Numbered from the stretch's first letter, positions 1 to 7,078 are shown. The stretch is 26,031 nucleotides of DNA from JBCCYM01 sp039190005 (GCA_039190005.1 JBCCYM010000018.1:1-26031); one strand, 5' to 3'. The notes: a model not told the origin generated them from the sequence alone. Made by a program: numbers and translations.

Positions 1-2
1 GC

Positions 3-104
3 TATCATAATGCCATGAATCTTATTCTGGTAACTTCAATAATTTCATTGATAATAATATTTCTTGGCATAACGAACACAGCTTCTCAAAAAAATGGTCC
101 ATAG
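3..104 (+). CDS. C-terminal fragment of a probable membrane protein (5' end outside window)
   Basis: The frame beginning at base 3 is open to a TAG at 102-104 and gives 33 residues: a strongly hydrophobic run (ILVTSIISLIIIFLGI) followed by a short polar tail ending KNGP. This pattern fits the last transmembrane helix and cytoplasmic tail of an integral membrane protein such as a transporter. It converges on the YhhQ-like gene, whose stop begins at 111, so the two 3' ends are only 6 bases apart. The fragment is too short to name a family, and a chance open frame in AT-rich DNA cannot be excluded. Confidence 0.4.
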   Translation, partial: YHNAMNLILVTSIISLIIIFLGITNTASQKNGP

Positions 105-110
105 CATATA

Positions 111-785
111 TTACAACTTAAATGGATTAAAATTAGTCGAGTAATCATAGTGATCCAGTTGCTCAAAACGTTTTAAAAAAATAGCAACCAAATTTGCAGG
201 AAAAGCTACAATAAAAGAATAAATAATACTTAACACATAGCAAGAGATCAGCATATAAATTAATGAATCATTAGGCATTGCTCCATAAAACGCCGTCAAT
301 CCAGCAATTATTGTGATAGCTATCTCACCAATCGCACTTGATGCAAAACATCGAAACGAAAAAAATCTACCTCTAAAGAAAATTTTCCATCTTGCAAAAA
401 GATATAAGTTAATAAATGAACTAGTAGTGACCCCAAAAATCACGGCTAATAAAACACGAAATAGATGGCTAAAGACTATTTCATAGTCCATCTGATAATG
501 CCAAGAAGCAGGAGAAGGTAAAGAAATAATTCCCAAAGTTACAACTGTAAAAATCGTACTACAGCCAACAGACTGCCAAACGATTTTCCTTGCATACTGG
601 TAACCAAAAACTTCAGTAATAATATCACCAATCGTAAAAACCAAAGGAAATCCAATAACACCACCTGGGACAACAAGTAAATTTCCTAAGGTAACAGGCT
701 TATAAGCAATAATAATTGAAATTTGCATAACTGTTGTCATCAACAAAGCTAAGAACATTAAACTTTTGAAATGTGGTTTCTGCAT
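111..785 (-). CDS. YhhQ/VUT-family integral membrane transporter (queuosine-precursor transporter family)
   Basis: This 224-residue, highly hydrophobic protein has about six membrane segments. It carries the family pattern GDIITEVFGYQYARKIVW about a quarter of the way in, typical of the YhhQ/VUT (COG1738, DUF165) group. E. coli YhhQ imports queuosine precursors (preQ0/preQ1), but the wider family is poorly characterised, so the substrate here is inference. Two starts are possible. ATG at 785 follows the upstream stop by 11 bases, has a weak AGG upstream and gives the family length. ATG at 818 would overlap the upstream gene by 22 bases and add 11 residues, without a visible ribosome-binding site. 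It is the last gene of a leftward three-gene operon, so the transporter probably serves the two upstream enzymes. Confidence 0.75.
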   Translation of the reverse strand: MQKPHFKSLMFLALLMTTVMQISIIIAYKPVTLGNLLVVPGGVIGFPLVFTIGDIITEVFGYQYARKIVWQSVGCSTIFTVVTLGIISLPSPASWHYQMDYEIVFSHLFRVLLAVIFGVTTSSFINLYLFARWKIFFRGRFFSFRCFASSAIGEIAITIIAGLTAFYGAMPNDSLIYMLISCYVLSIIYSFIVAFPANLVAIFLKRFEQLDHYDYSTNFNPFKL

Positions 786-796
786 ATATAACCTAT

Positions 797-1741
797 CTAG
801 TGAAAATTTGGAAGACATTTTACATTATCAGGTATTGCTTGTTTAGAACTTTCATCTAATTGCCTTAGTAAATGTTCATGAGCAACATATGCGCGTTTTA
901 CACGATTTTGTATGATTTTATCATTAATTGAATCATAAGGATTGGCTTGCGCAGAAGCTCCCACCTTCAGAATACAAGGTGAAGATACTCTGACAATATT
1001 TGCTATTTCATTGTATCTAATATAGCCACCTTTATCTTTATAAACGTCAATCGGTATATCAAGAATCAAATCTTTACATAATTGCCTTGTTTGAGCTAAA
1101 ACAGATAAACTAGCATCATGAATTGTTGTGACACTATTAGCTCCTTGGTTAAATAATAATTGTGAAATAAATGGATTTGTTGCCATACAATGCGAAGAAG
1201 CTTTAAAATACATATCTTTAGGCAAGGTATTTTCTGTACGCATTCTTTGTAAAAGAGAAAGAACACCATCATCGTAAACTATCAGACCTCTGCATCCTAG
1301 CTCAGCTAAACGCACAGCTTCATCTAACGTATATGCAATAGCATCAACATTATTTAATTTTCGACATTGTTCTAATCCAAATTTACTCTTATAAAAAGAT
1401 GATTTTACGTCATATTCTGGACGTGCACTTAATGCAAAAGTAATACCTATTTTTTTTTCAAAACATAGACCTAACATATCTTTAATTTCAGAATCTGATA
1501 GTAAAAAAGAGCCTCTAGTTTCATTAAACCGATCACATTGAAGCGAATAACTTTCTAAGTATTTAATTGTAGTTTGCAAAATATTAAAGCTATTAACGAT
1601 AGGTATCTCTAACCCATATAAAGCACCATTATCAAAAGTTTTATCTGATATAATAATATCTGCATTATCAGAATAAGGATAATCCCTTGATTGCAACCAT
1701 TTTTGCATATTTGTCAGGTGATGTTTCAATAACTTTTCCAA
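797..1741 (-). CDS. TIM-barrel protein of a conserved family distantly resembling peptidase U32
   Basis: A 314-residue soluble protein. The start is TTG: an excellent AAAGGAGG ribosome-binding site lies 9 bases upstream, and no ATG is comparably placed. Segments such as LAELGCRGLIVYDDGVL, GANSVTTIHDASLSVL and SSPCILKVGASAQANPYDS give the alternating strand/helix rhythm of a TIM barrel and recall U32-type proteins (ring and RNA hydroxylation factors, so-called collagenases). The U32 signature with its clustered cysteines is not present; the eight cysteines are scattered. I therefore call it a U32-like barrel of unknown reaction. It lies between a D-2-hydroxyacid dehydrogenase gene (37-base gap) and a membrane transporter gene, so a small-molecule metabolic role is more likely than proteolysis. 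Base composition is AT-rich like its operon mates. Confidence 0.5.
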   Translation of the reverse strand: MEKLLKHHLTNMQKWLQSRDYPYSDNADIIISDKTFDNGALYGLEIPIVNSFNILQTTIKYLESYSLQCDRFNETRGSFLLSDSEIKDMLGLCFEKKIGITFALSARPEYDVKSSFYKSKFGLEQCRKLNNVDAIAYTLDEAVRLAELGCRGLIVYDDGVLSLLQRMRTENTLPKDMYFKASSHCMATNPFISQLLFNQGANSVTTIHDASLSVLAQTRQLCKDLILDIPIDVYKDKGGYIRYNEIANIVRVSSPCILKVGASAQANPYDSINDKIIQNRVKRAYVAHEHLLRQLDESSKQAIPDNVKCLPNFH

Positions 1742-1778
1742 AATAATTAACCTCCTTTCTTAGTAAATTGATCTTTGA

Positions 1779-2789
1779 TTAATATAATTCCATAATTGGT
1801 TTCCCATTAAAAAAAGCGTGAATAGCCTTGATAGCACCAGAAAAATATTCGTTATAATTACTATCCGTAACATAACCTATATGTGGGGTACCTAAAAAAT
1901 TATTTAAATGGCGTAATGGGTTTATTTGAGATAAAGGTTCTTCTAAAAATACGTCTGCTGCAGCACCAGCAATTCTTTTTGACTGTAATGCTGATATCAT
2001 TGCTTCTTGATTTACTATTGCAGCACGAGCAGTATTAACTAGCAAAGCTGTTGGTTTCATTTGACTAAATTCAGCTGAATCAATCACATTTATGGTACGT
2101 TCACTCAGTCTCAAATGGACACTTATAATATCACTATAACGTAGCAATTTCTCTTTAGAATGAGCAAACTCCACTCCATGTTGGTTTGCTATTTCTTGTG
2201 ATAAATTCTGACTCCAAGCAATTACTTTCATACCCATCGCTTGTGCAATTTTAGCAACACAACTACCAATTTTTCCCAGACCCAATATTCCTAAAGTTTT
2301 ATCATGTAAACTCATGCCTAAAGTTTTTTGCCAAGGTCCATTTCTCCTAAAAGATTCATTTTCCTGATAAATTTTTTTTGCTAAATTTAAAATTAAAGCA
2401 ATAGTTAGTTCTGTTGGTGGTTCTAGTAAGCTTTTTGTACCAGATACTACAACTTTATTTTTCTTAGCAGCATTTAAATCAATAGCTACATTTCTTGGAG
2501 CACTAGTAACTAATAATTGTAAATTTGGCAAATTATCAAAGATAGAAGCATGAAAAGGTGTCCTTTCACGCATAATTACTATGCAGTTTTCAGTTTTTAA
2601 AGATTCAATAAGTTTAGCATCATCCAAAAATTTTTCATGGTAAGCTATAACTCGAACATTATCTGGTAAACTGCCCCAATTGGCTGAATGCTGAGCAGTT
2701 TGATTCCAATCATCTAAGATACTGATATTAAAGATATTTGATTTTTTATGCTTCGTAGTTAACTTATTAATTATTGTACTACTTAACAT
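1779..2789 (-). CDS. NAD-dependent D-2-hydroxyacid dehydrogenase
   Basis: This 336-residue protein has the layout of the D-isomer-specific 2-hydroxyacid dehydrogenase family (phosphoglycerate, glyoxylate and formate dehydrogenases). Residues about 160-190 form the Rossmann dinucleotide site with the GLGKIGSCVA fingerprint. The catalytic arginine is in HLRLSE, NTARAAIVN follows, the catalytic glutamate is in DVFLEEP, and the catalytic histidine is in GTPHIGY near the C-terminus. Start ATG 2789 has a GGAGG about 9 bases upstream. It reduces a 2-keto acid or oxidises a D-2-hydroxy acid with NAD(P)H, but the substrate cannot be read from sequence. It is the first gene of the operon with the TIM-barrel protein and the transporter. 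The family call is firm; specificity is unknown. Confidence 0.85.
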   Translation of the reverse strand: MLSSTIINKLTTKHKKSNIFNISILDDWNQTAQHSANWGSLPDNVRVIAYHEKFLDDAKLIESLKTENCIVIMRERTPFHASIFDNLPNLQLLVTSAPRNVAIDLNAAKKNKVVVSGTKSLLEPPTELTIALILNLAKKIYQENESFRRNGPWQKTLGMSLHDKTLGILGLGKIGSCVAKIAQAMGMKVIAWSQNLSQEIANQHGVEFAHSKEKLLRYSDIISVHLRLSERTINVIDSAEFSQMKPTALLVNTARAAIVNQEAMISALQSKRIAGAAADVFLEEPLSQINPLRHLNNFLGTPHIGYVTDSNYNEYFSGAIKAIHAFFNGKPIMELY

Positions 2790-2842
2790 TAATAGATTTC
2801 CTCCATTTATCTATAATCGAAAATAGTAATCTCTATACTTCA

Positions 2843-2859
2843 TCTTCAGAAACTGAAGA
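2843..2859. promoter_or_regulatory. 7-bp perfect inverted repeat upstream of the dehydrogenase operon
   Basis: TCTTCAG (2843-2849) and CTGAAGA (2853-2859) form a perfect dyad with a 3-base centre. It lies about 54 bases upstream of the dehydrogenase start at 2789, where an operator or a 5'-leader hairpin would be expected. No regulator gene lies beside it. Functional assignment is speculative. Confidence 0.3.
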
Positions 2860-2930
2860 AGCTCTACTATCTTTTGCTATACCTTATCTTGATAAAATCC
2901 AGTTGTCAACTAATTTTTAGGCTATGCAGC

Positions 2931-2976
2931 GACAAAATAGAAATTTCCGGTTATGGGCAAAGTAGAGATTTCCGGT
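2931..2976. repeat. Two imperfect 21-bp direct repeats at the insertion-sequence end
   Basis: GACAAAATAGAAATTTCCGGT (2931-2951, shown in full: 21 bases, key block AATTTCCGGT) recurs as a copy at 2956-2976 with key block GATTTCCGGT. The two match at most positions, have a 25-base period and lie outside the transposase stop, so they are best read as transposase-binding repeats of the ISNCY-type remnant. Confidence 0.55.
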
Positions 2977-3100
2977 ATGTTGATTGCTAACCAGTTCATG
3001 AGGCGGAAGTTGAGAGTTGTTGAACGTGGTTGTGGTTGTTTTTGAACAGATGCTGATTACGCAAAGGATGATCGGGCTTAGGTTTGTAAGGTATTATTTT

Positions 3101-3349
3101 TTAGATAGGATTTCCTAGGTTGATCGTGAGATCCATGGTTCTGTAAGACAATATTTCGCCTTTGTAAACTAAGCTGATGTTACTCTTTTGATCACACACG
3201 GTAATGTTGGCATGTCTTAGGGCATACCGAGGTGTGTTGGGCTGAATTTGGTAGTAAACATTTTTATAGCGCACTTCAAGGTTTTTGGAAACGGTTCTAT
3301 CTTCCTGGTGAGCCAGGATAAATTTGAGTGTTTCCATGTCAGGGGACAC
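3101..3349 (-). pseudogene. C-terminal fragment of ISNCY/IS1202-family transposase
   Basis: The 82 residues contain the diagnostic tail of the integrase-core ISNCY/IS1202 transposases: LAHQEDRTVSKNLEVRYKN, VYYQI, PRYALRHANITVC and VYKGEILSYR, matching the pattern HQEERTVSKNL...YQI...A.RHA.V.V...YKG in that family. The upstream catalytic core (roughly the first three quarters of a ~400-residue protein) is absent; at about 3352 the sequence switches to the tail of a different transposase on the opposite strand. The fragment has no promoter or ribosome-binding site of note and is a relic. Confidence 0.65.
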
Positions 3350-3359
3350 GCGCCGGTGC

Positions 3360-3515
3360 GCGTCAATCGTACAAGTGGGAACGATTCGATTAAAGCTGTT
3401 TAAAATTGGTGCAGTGATTATTCGAAATACACGGCGCGTTAAGTTTCTGTTGTCCAGTGCCTATCCATACCTAGCACTATTTGTGAGTGTGACTAAAAAA
3501 TTATGCCCCAGCTAA
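3360..3515 (+). pseudogene. C-terminal fragment of an IS1380-type transposase
   Basis: The plus-strand frame ending at the TAA before 3516 reads TIRLKLFKIGAVIIRNTRRVKF followed by LLSSAYPYLALF. The string IRLKLLKIGA...RR is the recognisable C-terminal helix block of IS1380-family DDE transposases, which end shortly after a S-YP/CP motif as here. Only about 50 residues survive. Upstream of about 3360 the same frame runs antisense through the ISNCY-type relic, so the junction marks one insertion or deletion event between two dead elements. The assignment rests on memory of the family tail. Confidence 0.45.
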
Positions 3516-3747
3516 TGAGACCAACACTTGCAAAGAACGAGTATAGGCTTCGTTGCGCCTGAAATTTATCAAACCGCCCACTATTCGCGCATATCTGTCG
3601 AATTCTAATCAAACTGACACAATTATAACGTCTACACACATCTATCATGGTGTTTTTAACTCATTGATGAAATATGCGGGCTAACATGTTTTACCAAGAA
3701 AAGCTTCAAAGAATTAAACCCGTAGAAATTAAACACTATCGTCCCAA
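3516..3747. other. Intergenic debris, no gene recognised
   Basis: No supported reading frame, RNA gene or clear repeat is visible in this stretch. It lies between the IS1380-like tail and the inverted repeats beside the recombinase trio and is probably leftover insertion-sequence or element DNA. Confidence 0.4.
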
Positions 3748-3781
3748 ATAAATGTTATGTGTTGCAGCACATAACATTTAT
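3748..3781. repeat. Perfect 14-bp inverted repeat with 6-bp centre (candidate recombinase core site or terminator)
   Basis: ATAAATGTTATGTG (3748-3761) and CACATAACATTTAT (3768-3781) are exact reverse complements around a 6-base centre TTGCAG. Two 11-14-bp inverted arms around 6-8 bp is the geometry of a tyrosine-recombinase crossover site, and a trio of such recombinase genes ends 134 bases away. A transcription terminator is the alternative, but there is no T tract after either arm. Confidence 0.55.
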
Positions 3782-3796
3782 TGTGGTCAGTAAGTG

Positions 3797-3863
3797 ATTA
3801 TGTGCAGTAGCCAGCGAAAGTCTAGGATGTATGCGGATTTCAGGTGAAATCACTGCACATAAT
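3797..3863. repeat. Second inverted repeat sharing the TTATGTG/GCAG motif
   Basis: ATTATGTGCAGT (3797-3808) and ACTGCACATAAT (3852-3863) are exact reverse complements 43 bases apart. Both share the TTATGTG and GCAG words with the 14-bp dyad at 3748-3781, so this short stretch carries several related half-sites, as expected at the end of a recombinase-driven element. Confidence 0.5.
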
Positions 3864-3914
3864 ATTTTCAAATTAGTGGTGGATCTCTAGCGTGAAGTTG
3901 CATAGATTCACAAA

Positions 3915-4403
3915 TTACAATGATTGTAACCATTTCAGTAATACGGCATCACGACGACCTTCTTGTGTGTTTAAGTTTGGTTGGGCTAACAATGCTGTCA
4001 AATGCGCTTTAGATAGGTATTGAACACTTTCACGTACAAAACGCCGTAGGGGAATAGCTAAGATTTGCTGACATTGTAATAAGTGTTCTGGTGATTGAGT
4101 TTGAAGGTAGCGGAAGAAAGCATGCAGTGTTGTCAAGCGATGATTTAGTGTACATATTTTACAGTGTCGTTCCTTTTTAAGATATTCAAGGAAAGCTTCC
4201 ACTAAGTCAATATCAATATGCTCAAGGTGAAGCTTCTCTAGTGGAATATTTTTTACATCACGGCAAAACTGTAATAACAGTATAAAAGTATCTCGATAGG
4301 CTTTAATCGTATTAAGGCTAAGATTACGTTGCCCAGCAAGATAATGGCCTAAGAAGTTTGTCAGTTGAATAGATAAATTTGTTGGTTTCATGGCAGCCTC
4401 CAC
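3915..4403 (-). pseudogene. Tyrosine recombinase, third of trio, truncated after the core-binding domain
   Basis: Residues 10-120 form the SAM-like core-binding domain of XerC/D-type recombinases (LAGQRNLSLNTIKAYRDTF, then LNHRLTTLHAFFRYLQ). The frame reaches RRDAVLLKWLQSL and stops. In intact relatives RRDAVLL leads into the helix with the first catalytic arginine, so the whole catalytic domain (about 170 residues with R, K, HxxR, H and Y) has been lost. The break lies near 3930. The start at 4403 overlaps the end of the preceding recombinase by 16 bases, indicating translational coupling. As it stands it could at most bind DNA. Confidence 0.7.
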
Positions 4404-5385
4404 TTTGATATAACATCACCAAATTGCTTGTTCATACGAGCAGTGAGATTGGGAAATAACTCTGCAGTGAGATGCAAATATTTCTGTGTGCCAGTGAAAT
4501 CTTGATGACCAAGATAGGTCACTAATAAGGGTAGTTTAGCATTTAAATCTGCTCCTTCTTTATGCCATTGAATCAACCTATGGACAGCGAATGTGTGACG
4601 AAGGTCATGAATTCTTGGTCCTTTTCCTCTGCCACCATGCGATATATTACATTGATGCAATAGTTTTCGAAATAAGAAATAAATACCCGATTGACTCCAT
4701 GCTGCTTGCTTAGAGGATGGAAAGAAGAAGTGTTTATCTGCTCTTTTCTCTAAGTATTCTATTTTTTTAATCGTTCATTATAAACTTTCAATCGCTCAAC
4801 GATATCAAGTGCTGGTGGCACTAGACGATCTTTGTTGAACTTATCATCTCGTATAGTAATGACCCCTTCTTTCAGGTCAACGTCGCCAACACGCAAGTTG
4901 AGTACTTCACTCAAACGAAAGCCACAAGCATACAATAAACGAATGATTTCTGGGATGATAAGCTGCCTTATGGGTGAGTGTGGACTTGGCTTGATTTGAT
5001 CAGCCGCGCGAATCAGTTTGCCAATTTCTTCTCGTGTAAAAATATATGGCGAGAAAGTATAAGATCGTGATGTTCCAAAACAACCTGGAACAATATAAGC
5101 AGGATAACCTAGCCTCACCATCATCTGTGCAAGTTGACGAACCACCACAACTCGACGCTGATGTGTTGAAGTCTGTTCACCAGATTTTCTCTCAAGCCAC
5201 TGCAAGGCAAGATGCTCAGGTAGTGCGATTTGATTGAGCTTTGTACAGCAAAGGAAGTTATCCAGACACTCTAAAATTCGTGGCACTTCATTGTACTTAT
5301 AACCACAGGTGCGCTTTTCTTGAATGAACCGCTCAATCAGTAAAGCAATCGGACTTTTAAATTCAATTTTACTATTGACTGACAT
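4388..5385 (-). pseudogene. Tyrosine recombinase, second of trio, split by a -1 frameshift at an A7 run
   Basis: Start ATG 5385 has AAGGAGG eight bases upstream. The first frame gives 208 residues with the core-binding domain, the catalytic arginine in CGFRLSEVLNL (~157) and a probable catalytic lysine in DDKFNKDR (~182), then hits TAG at 4761-4759 directly after TTAAAAAAA. Stepping back one base there restores a perfect continuation (IEYLEKRADKHFFFPSSK) through IHDLRHTF (His ~260, Arg ~263), YLGHQ (His ~294) and the nucleophile Tyr in GTQKYLHL (~303) to a stop at 4388. The combined product is 332 residues, normal for the family, with all six active-site residues. The A AAA AAA heptamer in zero frame followed by a stop is a classical slippery site, so programmed frameshifting is possible. 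A one-base deletion in a homopolymer is the simpler alternative. Confidence 0.75.
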
Positions 5386-5397
5386 GATCCACCTCCT

Positions 5398-5733
5398 TCA
5401 GAGATGCGGTACGCTGAGACGTTGCATCCTCTTTCCAATCCGCTCGAAGTACCCATAGCATGCAAAATTCCAGAGTATCTTTATACTAAATGCAGTATGT
5501 TTCTTCCAGCCTTCTAGTGAAGTAGAGCGTGTTGTAGATTGAATACCGTAATGCTCTAGAAATTCGACAATCAGTTTTTCTGAGATGTTGTCTTTAAAAT
5601 GATGCTGTTTTGCAAACCTTATTAATCTCTTCCAAGTGGATTGATAGCGACGTATTGAGCGCGAATGGTAGCCAAACGCTTGTAATTGACTTAATGCGTC
5701 AAAAACCAGCTTGTCTAATGATGGTTTTTTCAT
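5398..5733 (-). CDS. Small core-binding-domain protein, first of the tyrosine-recombinase trio
   Basis: A 111-residue protein that resembles only the N-terminal core-binding domain of phage-type integrases: FDALSQLQAFGYHSRSIRRYQSTWKRLIRFAKQ, followed by a second helical pair ending RLSVPHL. It carries no catalytic domain. The stop lies 12 bases before the next recombinase start and partly overlaps that gene's ribosome-binding site, so the short form looks organised rather than randomly broken. It may be an accessory DNA-binding subunit like TnpC of Tn554, or a deleted ~400-residue first recombinase of a RIT element. ATG 5733 lacks a good ribosome-binding site; a TAGGAAAC lies before an out-of-frame ATG at 5752 that opens a 17-codon overlapping frame. 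Confidence 0.6.
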   Translation of the reverse strand: MKKPSLDKLVFDALSQLQAFGYHSRSIRRYQSTWKRLIRFAKQHHFKDNISEKLIVEFLEHYGIQSTTRSTSLEGWKKHTAFSIKILWNFACYGYFERIGKRMQRLSVPHL

Positions 5734-5818
5734 TATAGATTTTTGCTTTCATGTTTCCTACCTCTGGCTGGATTAGTAACTAATTACTATTATATATGAA
5801 GTGCAATAAAATTATATT

Positions 5819-5948
5819 TTGGTGAACCTGTATCACCACGAAAAAAATTAAATTTTTTATATACCATTGATAATAAAAGTATTTTTTGTTTATAAAAGTT
5901 CATAAGTGTTCATAGGGGAATATCGCTTTTTCAATATTCTCTACATTC
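5819..5948. repeat. 130-bp repeat, copy 1 (inverted relative to 25896-26025), element end beside truncated dehydrogenase gene
   Basis: Reading rightward from TTGGTGAACC at 5819 to CTACATTC at 5948, this sequence equals the reverse complement of 25896-26025 at 129 of 130 positions; the single difference is T versus C in the CGCTTTTTC stretch. Inside it GTTCATA occurs at 5898-5904 and 5908-5914, one helical turn apart, as in arm-type integrase-binding sites. Similarity stops abruptly at both ends. At 5948 it meets the broken ygfF-like gene, so 5948 is probably an element terminus, with the element extending left into the recombinase trio. Confidence 0.9.
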
Positions 5949-6449
5949 TGTATCAACCGCGCCTTTCGACGCGGCATAATCAACATATGAATTGGCGGAA
6001 CCCAGACGTGCCGCCGTAGAAGAGATATTAACAATACTACCACCCTTGCCACCATATTTAACCGCCATGCGTTTTATGGCTTCTCTCGCGCAAATAAAAT
6101 AAGCGATGACATTGGTGGCGAAAGTACACTGTAAACGCGCGGCATCCATGTTTTCAACAGTTGTTAATTTTCCGGCAATGCCGGCATTATTAACCAAAGC
6201 GGTAATCTTGCCTAATTGATCATCAACGGTTTCAAATAATTTCATCACCTCTTGCTCATCAGCAATATTAGCGGCAACAGCAATGGCTTCACCACCCTTA
6301 GCTTTTATGGTGCTAACAATATCATCAGCCGCTTCATGATTGTTCAAGTAGTTAACGCAGACGGCATAACCTTTCTCCGCCGCCTGTATGGCTGTTGCCG
6401 CGCCAAGCCCTCGGCTCGCGCCGGTAATCAGCAGCACTTCTTTTGTCAT
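5931..6449 (-). pseudogene. ygfF-like short-chain dehydrogenase/reductase, 3' end removed by the 130-bp element end
   Basis: The N-terminal 167 or so residues are a classical SDR: cofactor motif TGASRGLG (residues 8-15), NNAG at about 88, catalytic Ser in NISSTAARLGS and YAASK with the active-site Tyr and Lys. They closely follow E. coli YgfF (VDYAASKGAIDT). Directly after GAVDT the frame enters the 130-bp repeat and ends with the unrelated ECREY, so about 80 C-terminal residues that close the substrate pocket are missing. The start ATG 6449 overlaps the DUF1801 stop as ATGA, so the pair was translationally coupled. The product is likely non-functional. Confidence 0.85.
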
Positions 6450-6880
6450 AATGGTGACTTCCGTTTTTTACGCGAATGATAGGTTAATGCCATAGCGACG
6501 CAATCTGATAATGCTTCAACAGGAATGTTATCATTTTTATTAAAAATAATGCTTCTATTGCCGCCATAAATAAATAAGTTTCCATAAATTTCTTTAAATG
6601 TGGCTACCAATGTGGTTTTACAATTAAAGTAAATCGCATATTGATCAGGATGTGCTTTTTTCCAGTCAATTCTAACCGTGCTACCGCTTTTCGTCTGGGT
6701 AGTGACATAGCTTGGTTCATTCCATTTGAGTGTTTCTTCCAATGTGCCTATTGTCTGTACGCGCGTGGCGACAGTAAAAATAAGCTGGCGTAGAAACAAC
6801 ATTTTTTCTTTAATTTCTTTGGGATAACTGTCAAATTTTTCTTTGACTTTGTCACATTGAAATGCTGTATATTTAGCCAT
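6446..6880 (-). CDS. DUF1801 (YdhG-like) domain protein
   Basis: A 144-residue soluble protein with the DUF1801 pattern: an N-terminal helix region (VKEKFDSYPKEIKEKMLFLRQLIF), the strand-turn ETLKWNEPSYVT, then GSTVRIDWKK, IYFNCKTTLVATFKEIY, and NRSIIFNKND at the end of the domain. Members are common small cytoplasmic proteins of unknown function. Its stop overlaps the start of the dehydrogenase relic by four bases (ATGA), so both came from one transcript. The sequence before ATG 6880 shows no strong ribosome-binding site. Family assignment is good; function is unknown. Confidence 0.75.
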   Translation of the reverse strand: MAKYTAFQCDKVKEKFDSYPKEIKEKMLFLRQLIFTVATRVQTIGTLEETLKWNEPSYVTTQTKSGSTVRIDWKKAHPDQYAIYFNCKTTLVATFKEIYGNLFIYGGNRSIIFNKNDNIPVEALSDCVAMALTYHSRKKRKSPL

Positions 6881-7011
6881 TATGTATTGGAATTTCTGTA
6901 ACTATCTACATTGTACTAGACTTTTCTAATTTTTCAAACTATCTAAATAGCGTTTAGTTTTTAACTCCCTTCGGTTATTTTTTATGAGCTAATTCGAGAC
7001 AAAGCATCATC

Positions 7012-7044
7012 TTGACAATAATACCATCATATACTATATATAAT
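7012..7044 (+). promoter_or_regulatory. Candidate sigma-70 promoter for the secreted protein gene
   Basis: TTGACA at 7012-7017 matches the -35 consensus exactly. A TATATA/TATAAT stretch at 7035-7044 supplies the -10, with 17 bases to TATATA. The start codon lies at 7079. Confidence 0.5.
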
Positions 7045-7078
7045 AATAGGGTTTACAGTGTGTTTTTCTGGGGGAAAA

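Larger units (their letters stand above)
2905..3352 (-). mobile_element. Remnant of an ISNCY/IS1202-type insertion sequence (3' end)
   Basis: This stretch holds the last 82 codons of a DDE transposase (3101-3349) and, beyond its stop, a terminal region with two near-identical 21-base units ending in ATTTCCGGT at 2931-2951 and 2956-2976, 25 bases apart. Iterated end motifs of this kind are typical transposase-binding sites. The left limit is approximate, placed near TTGTCAAC. The right limit is set where coding similarity stops and an unrelated IS1380-like tail on the other strand begins. The 5' part of the element is gone, so it cannot move on its own. Confidence 0.55.
3748..5948 (-). mobile_element. 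Degenerate element encoding three consecutive tyrosine recombinases (RIT-like)
   Basis: Three leftward, tightly packed genes (5733-5398, 5385-4388, 4403-3915) each show tyrosine-recombinase core-binding or catalytic domains, with a 12-base gap and a 16-base overlap between them. This is the layout of recombinase-in-trio (RIT) elements and of Tn554-type TnpABC sets. Limits are inferred: the left end at the inverted repeats near 3748, the right end at the boundary of the 130-bp repeat at 5948, where it truncates the dehydrogenase gene. The third recombinase is truncated and the second is frameshifted, so the element is probably inactive. Whether the operon left of 2900 was cargo is unknown. Confidence 0.5.

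Noticed and set aside
5046..5237. 63-codon plus-strand frame antisense to the recombinase
   Set aside because: The opposing frame has clear recombinase motifs and this one has neither start signal nor family features.
5819..5948. The 130-bp repeat as a MITE
   Set aside because: It lacks terminal inverted repeats of its own and target duplications; the two copies look like one-ended similarity of larger elements.
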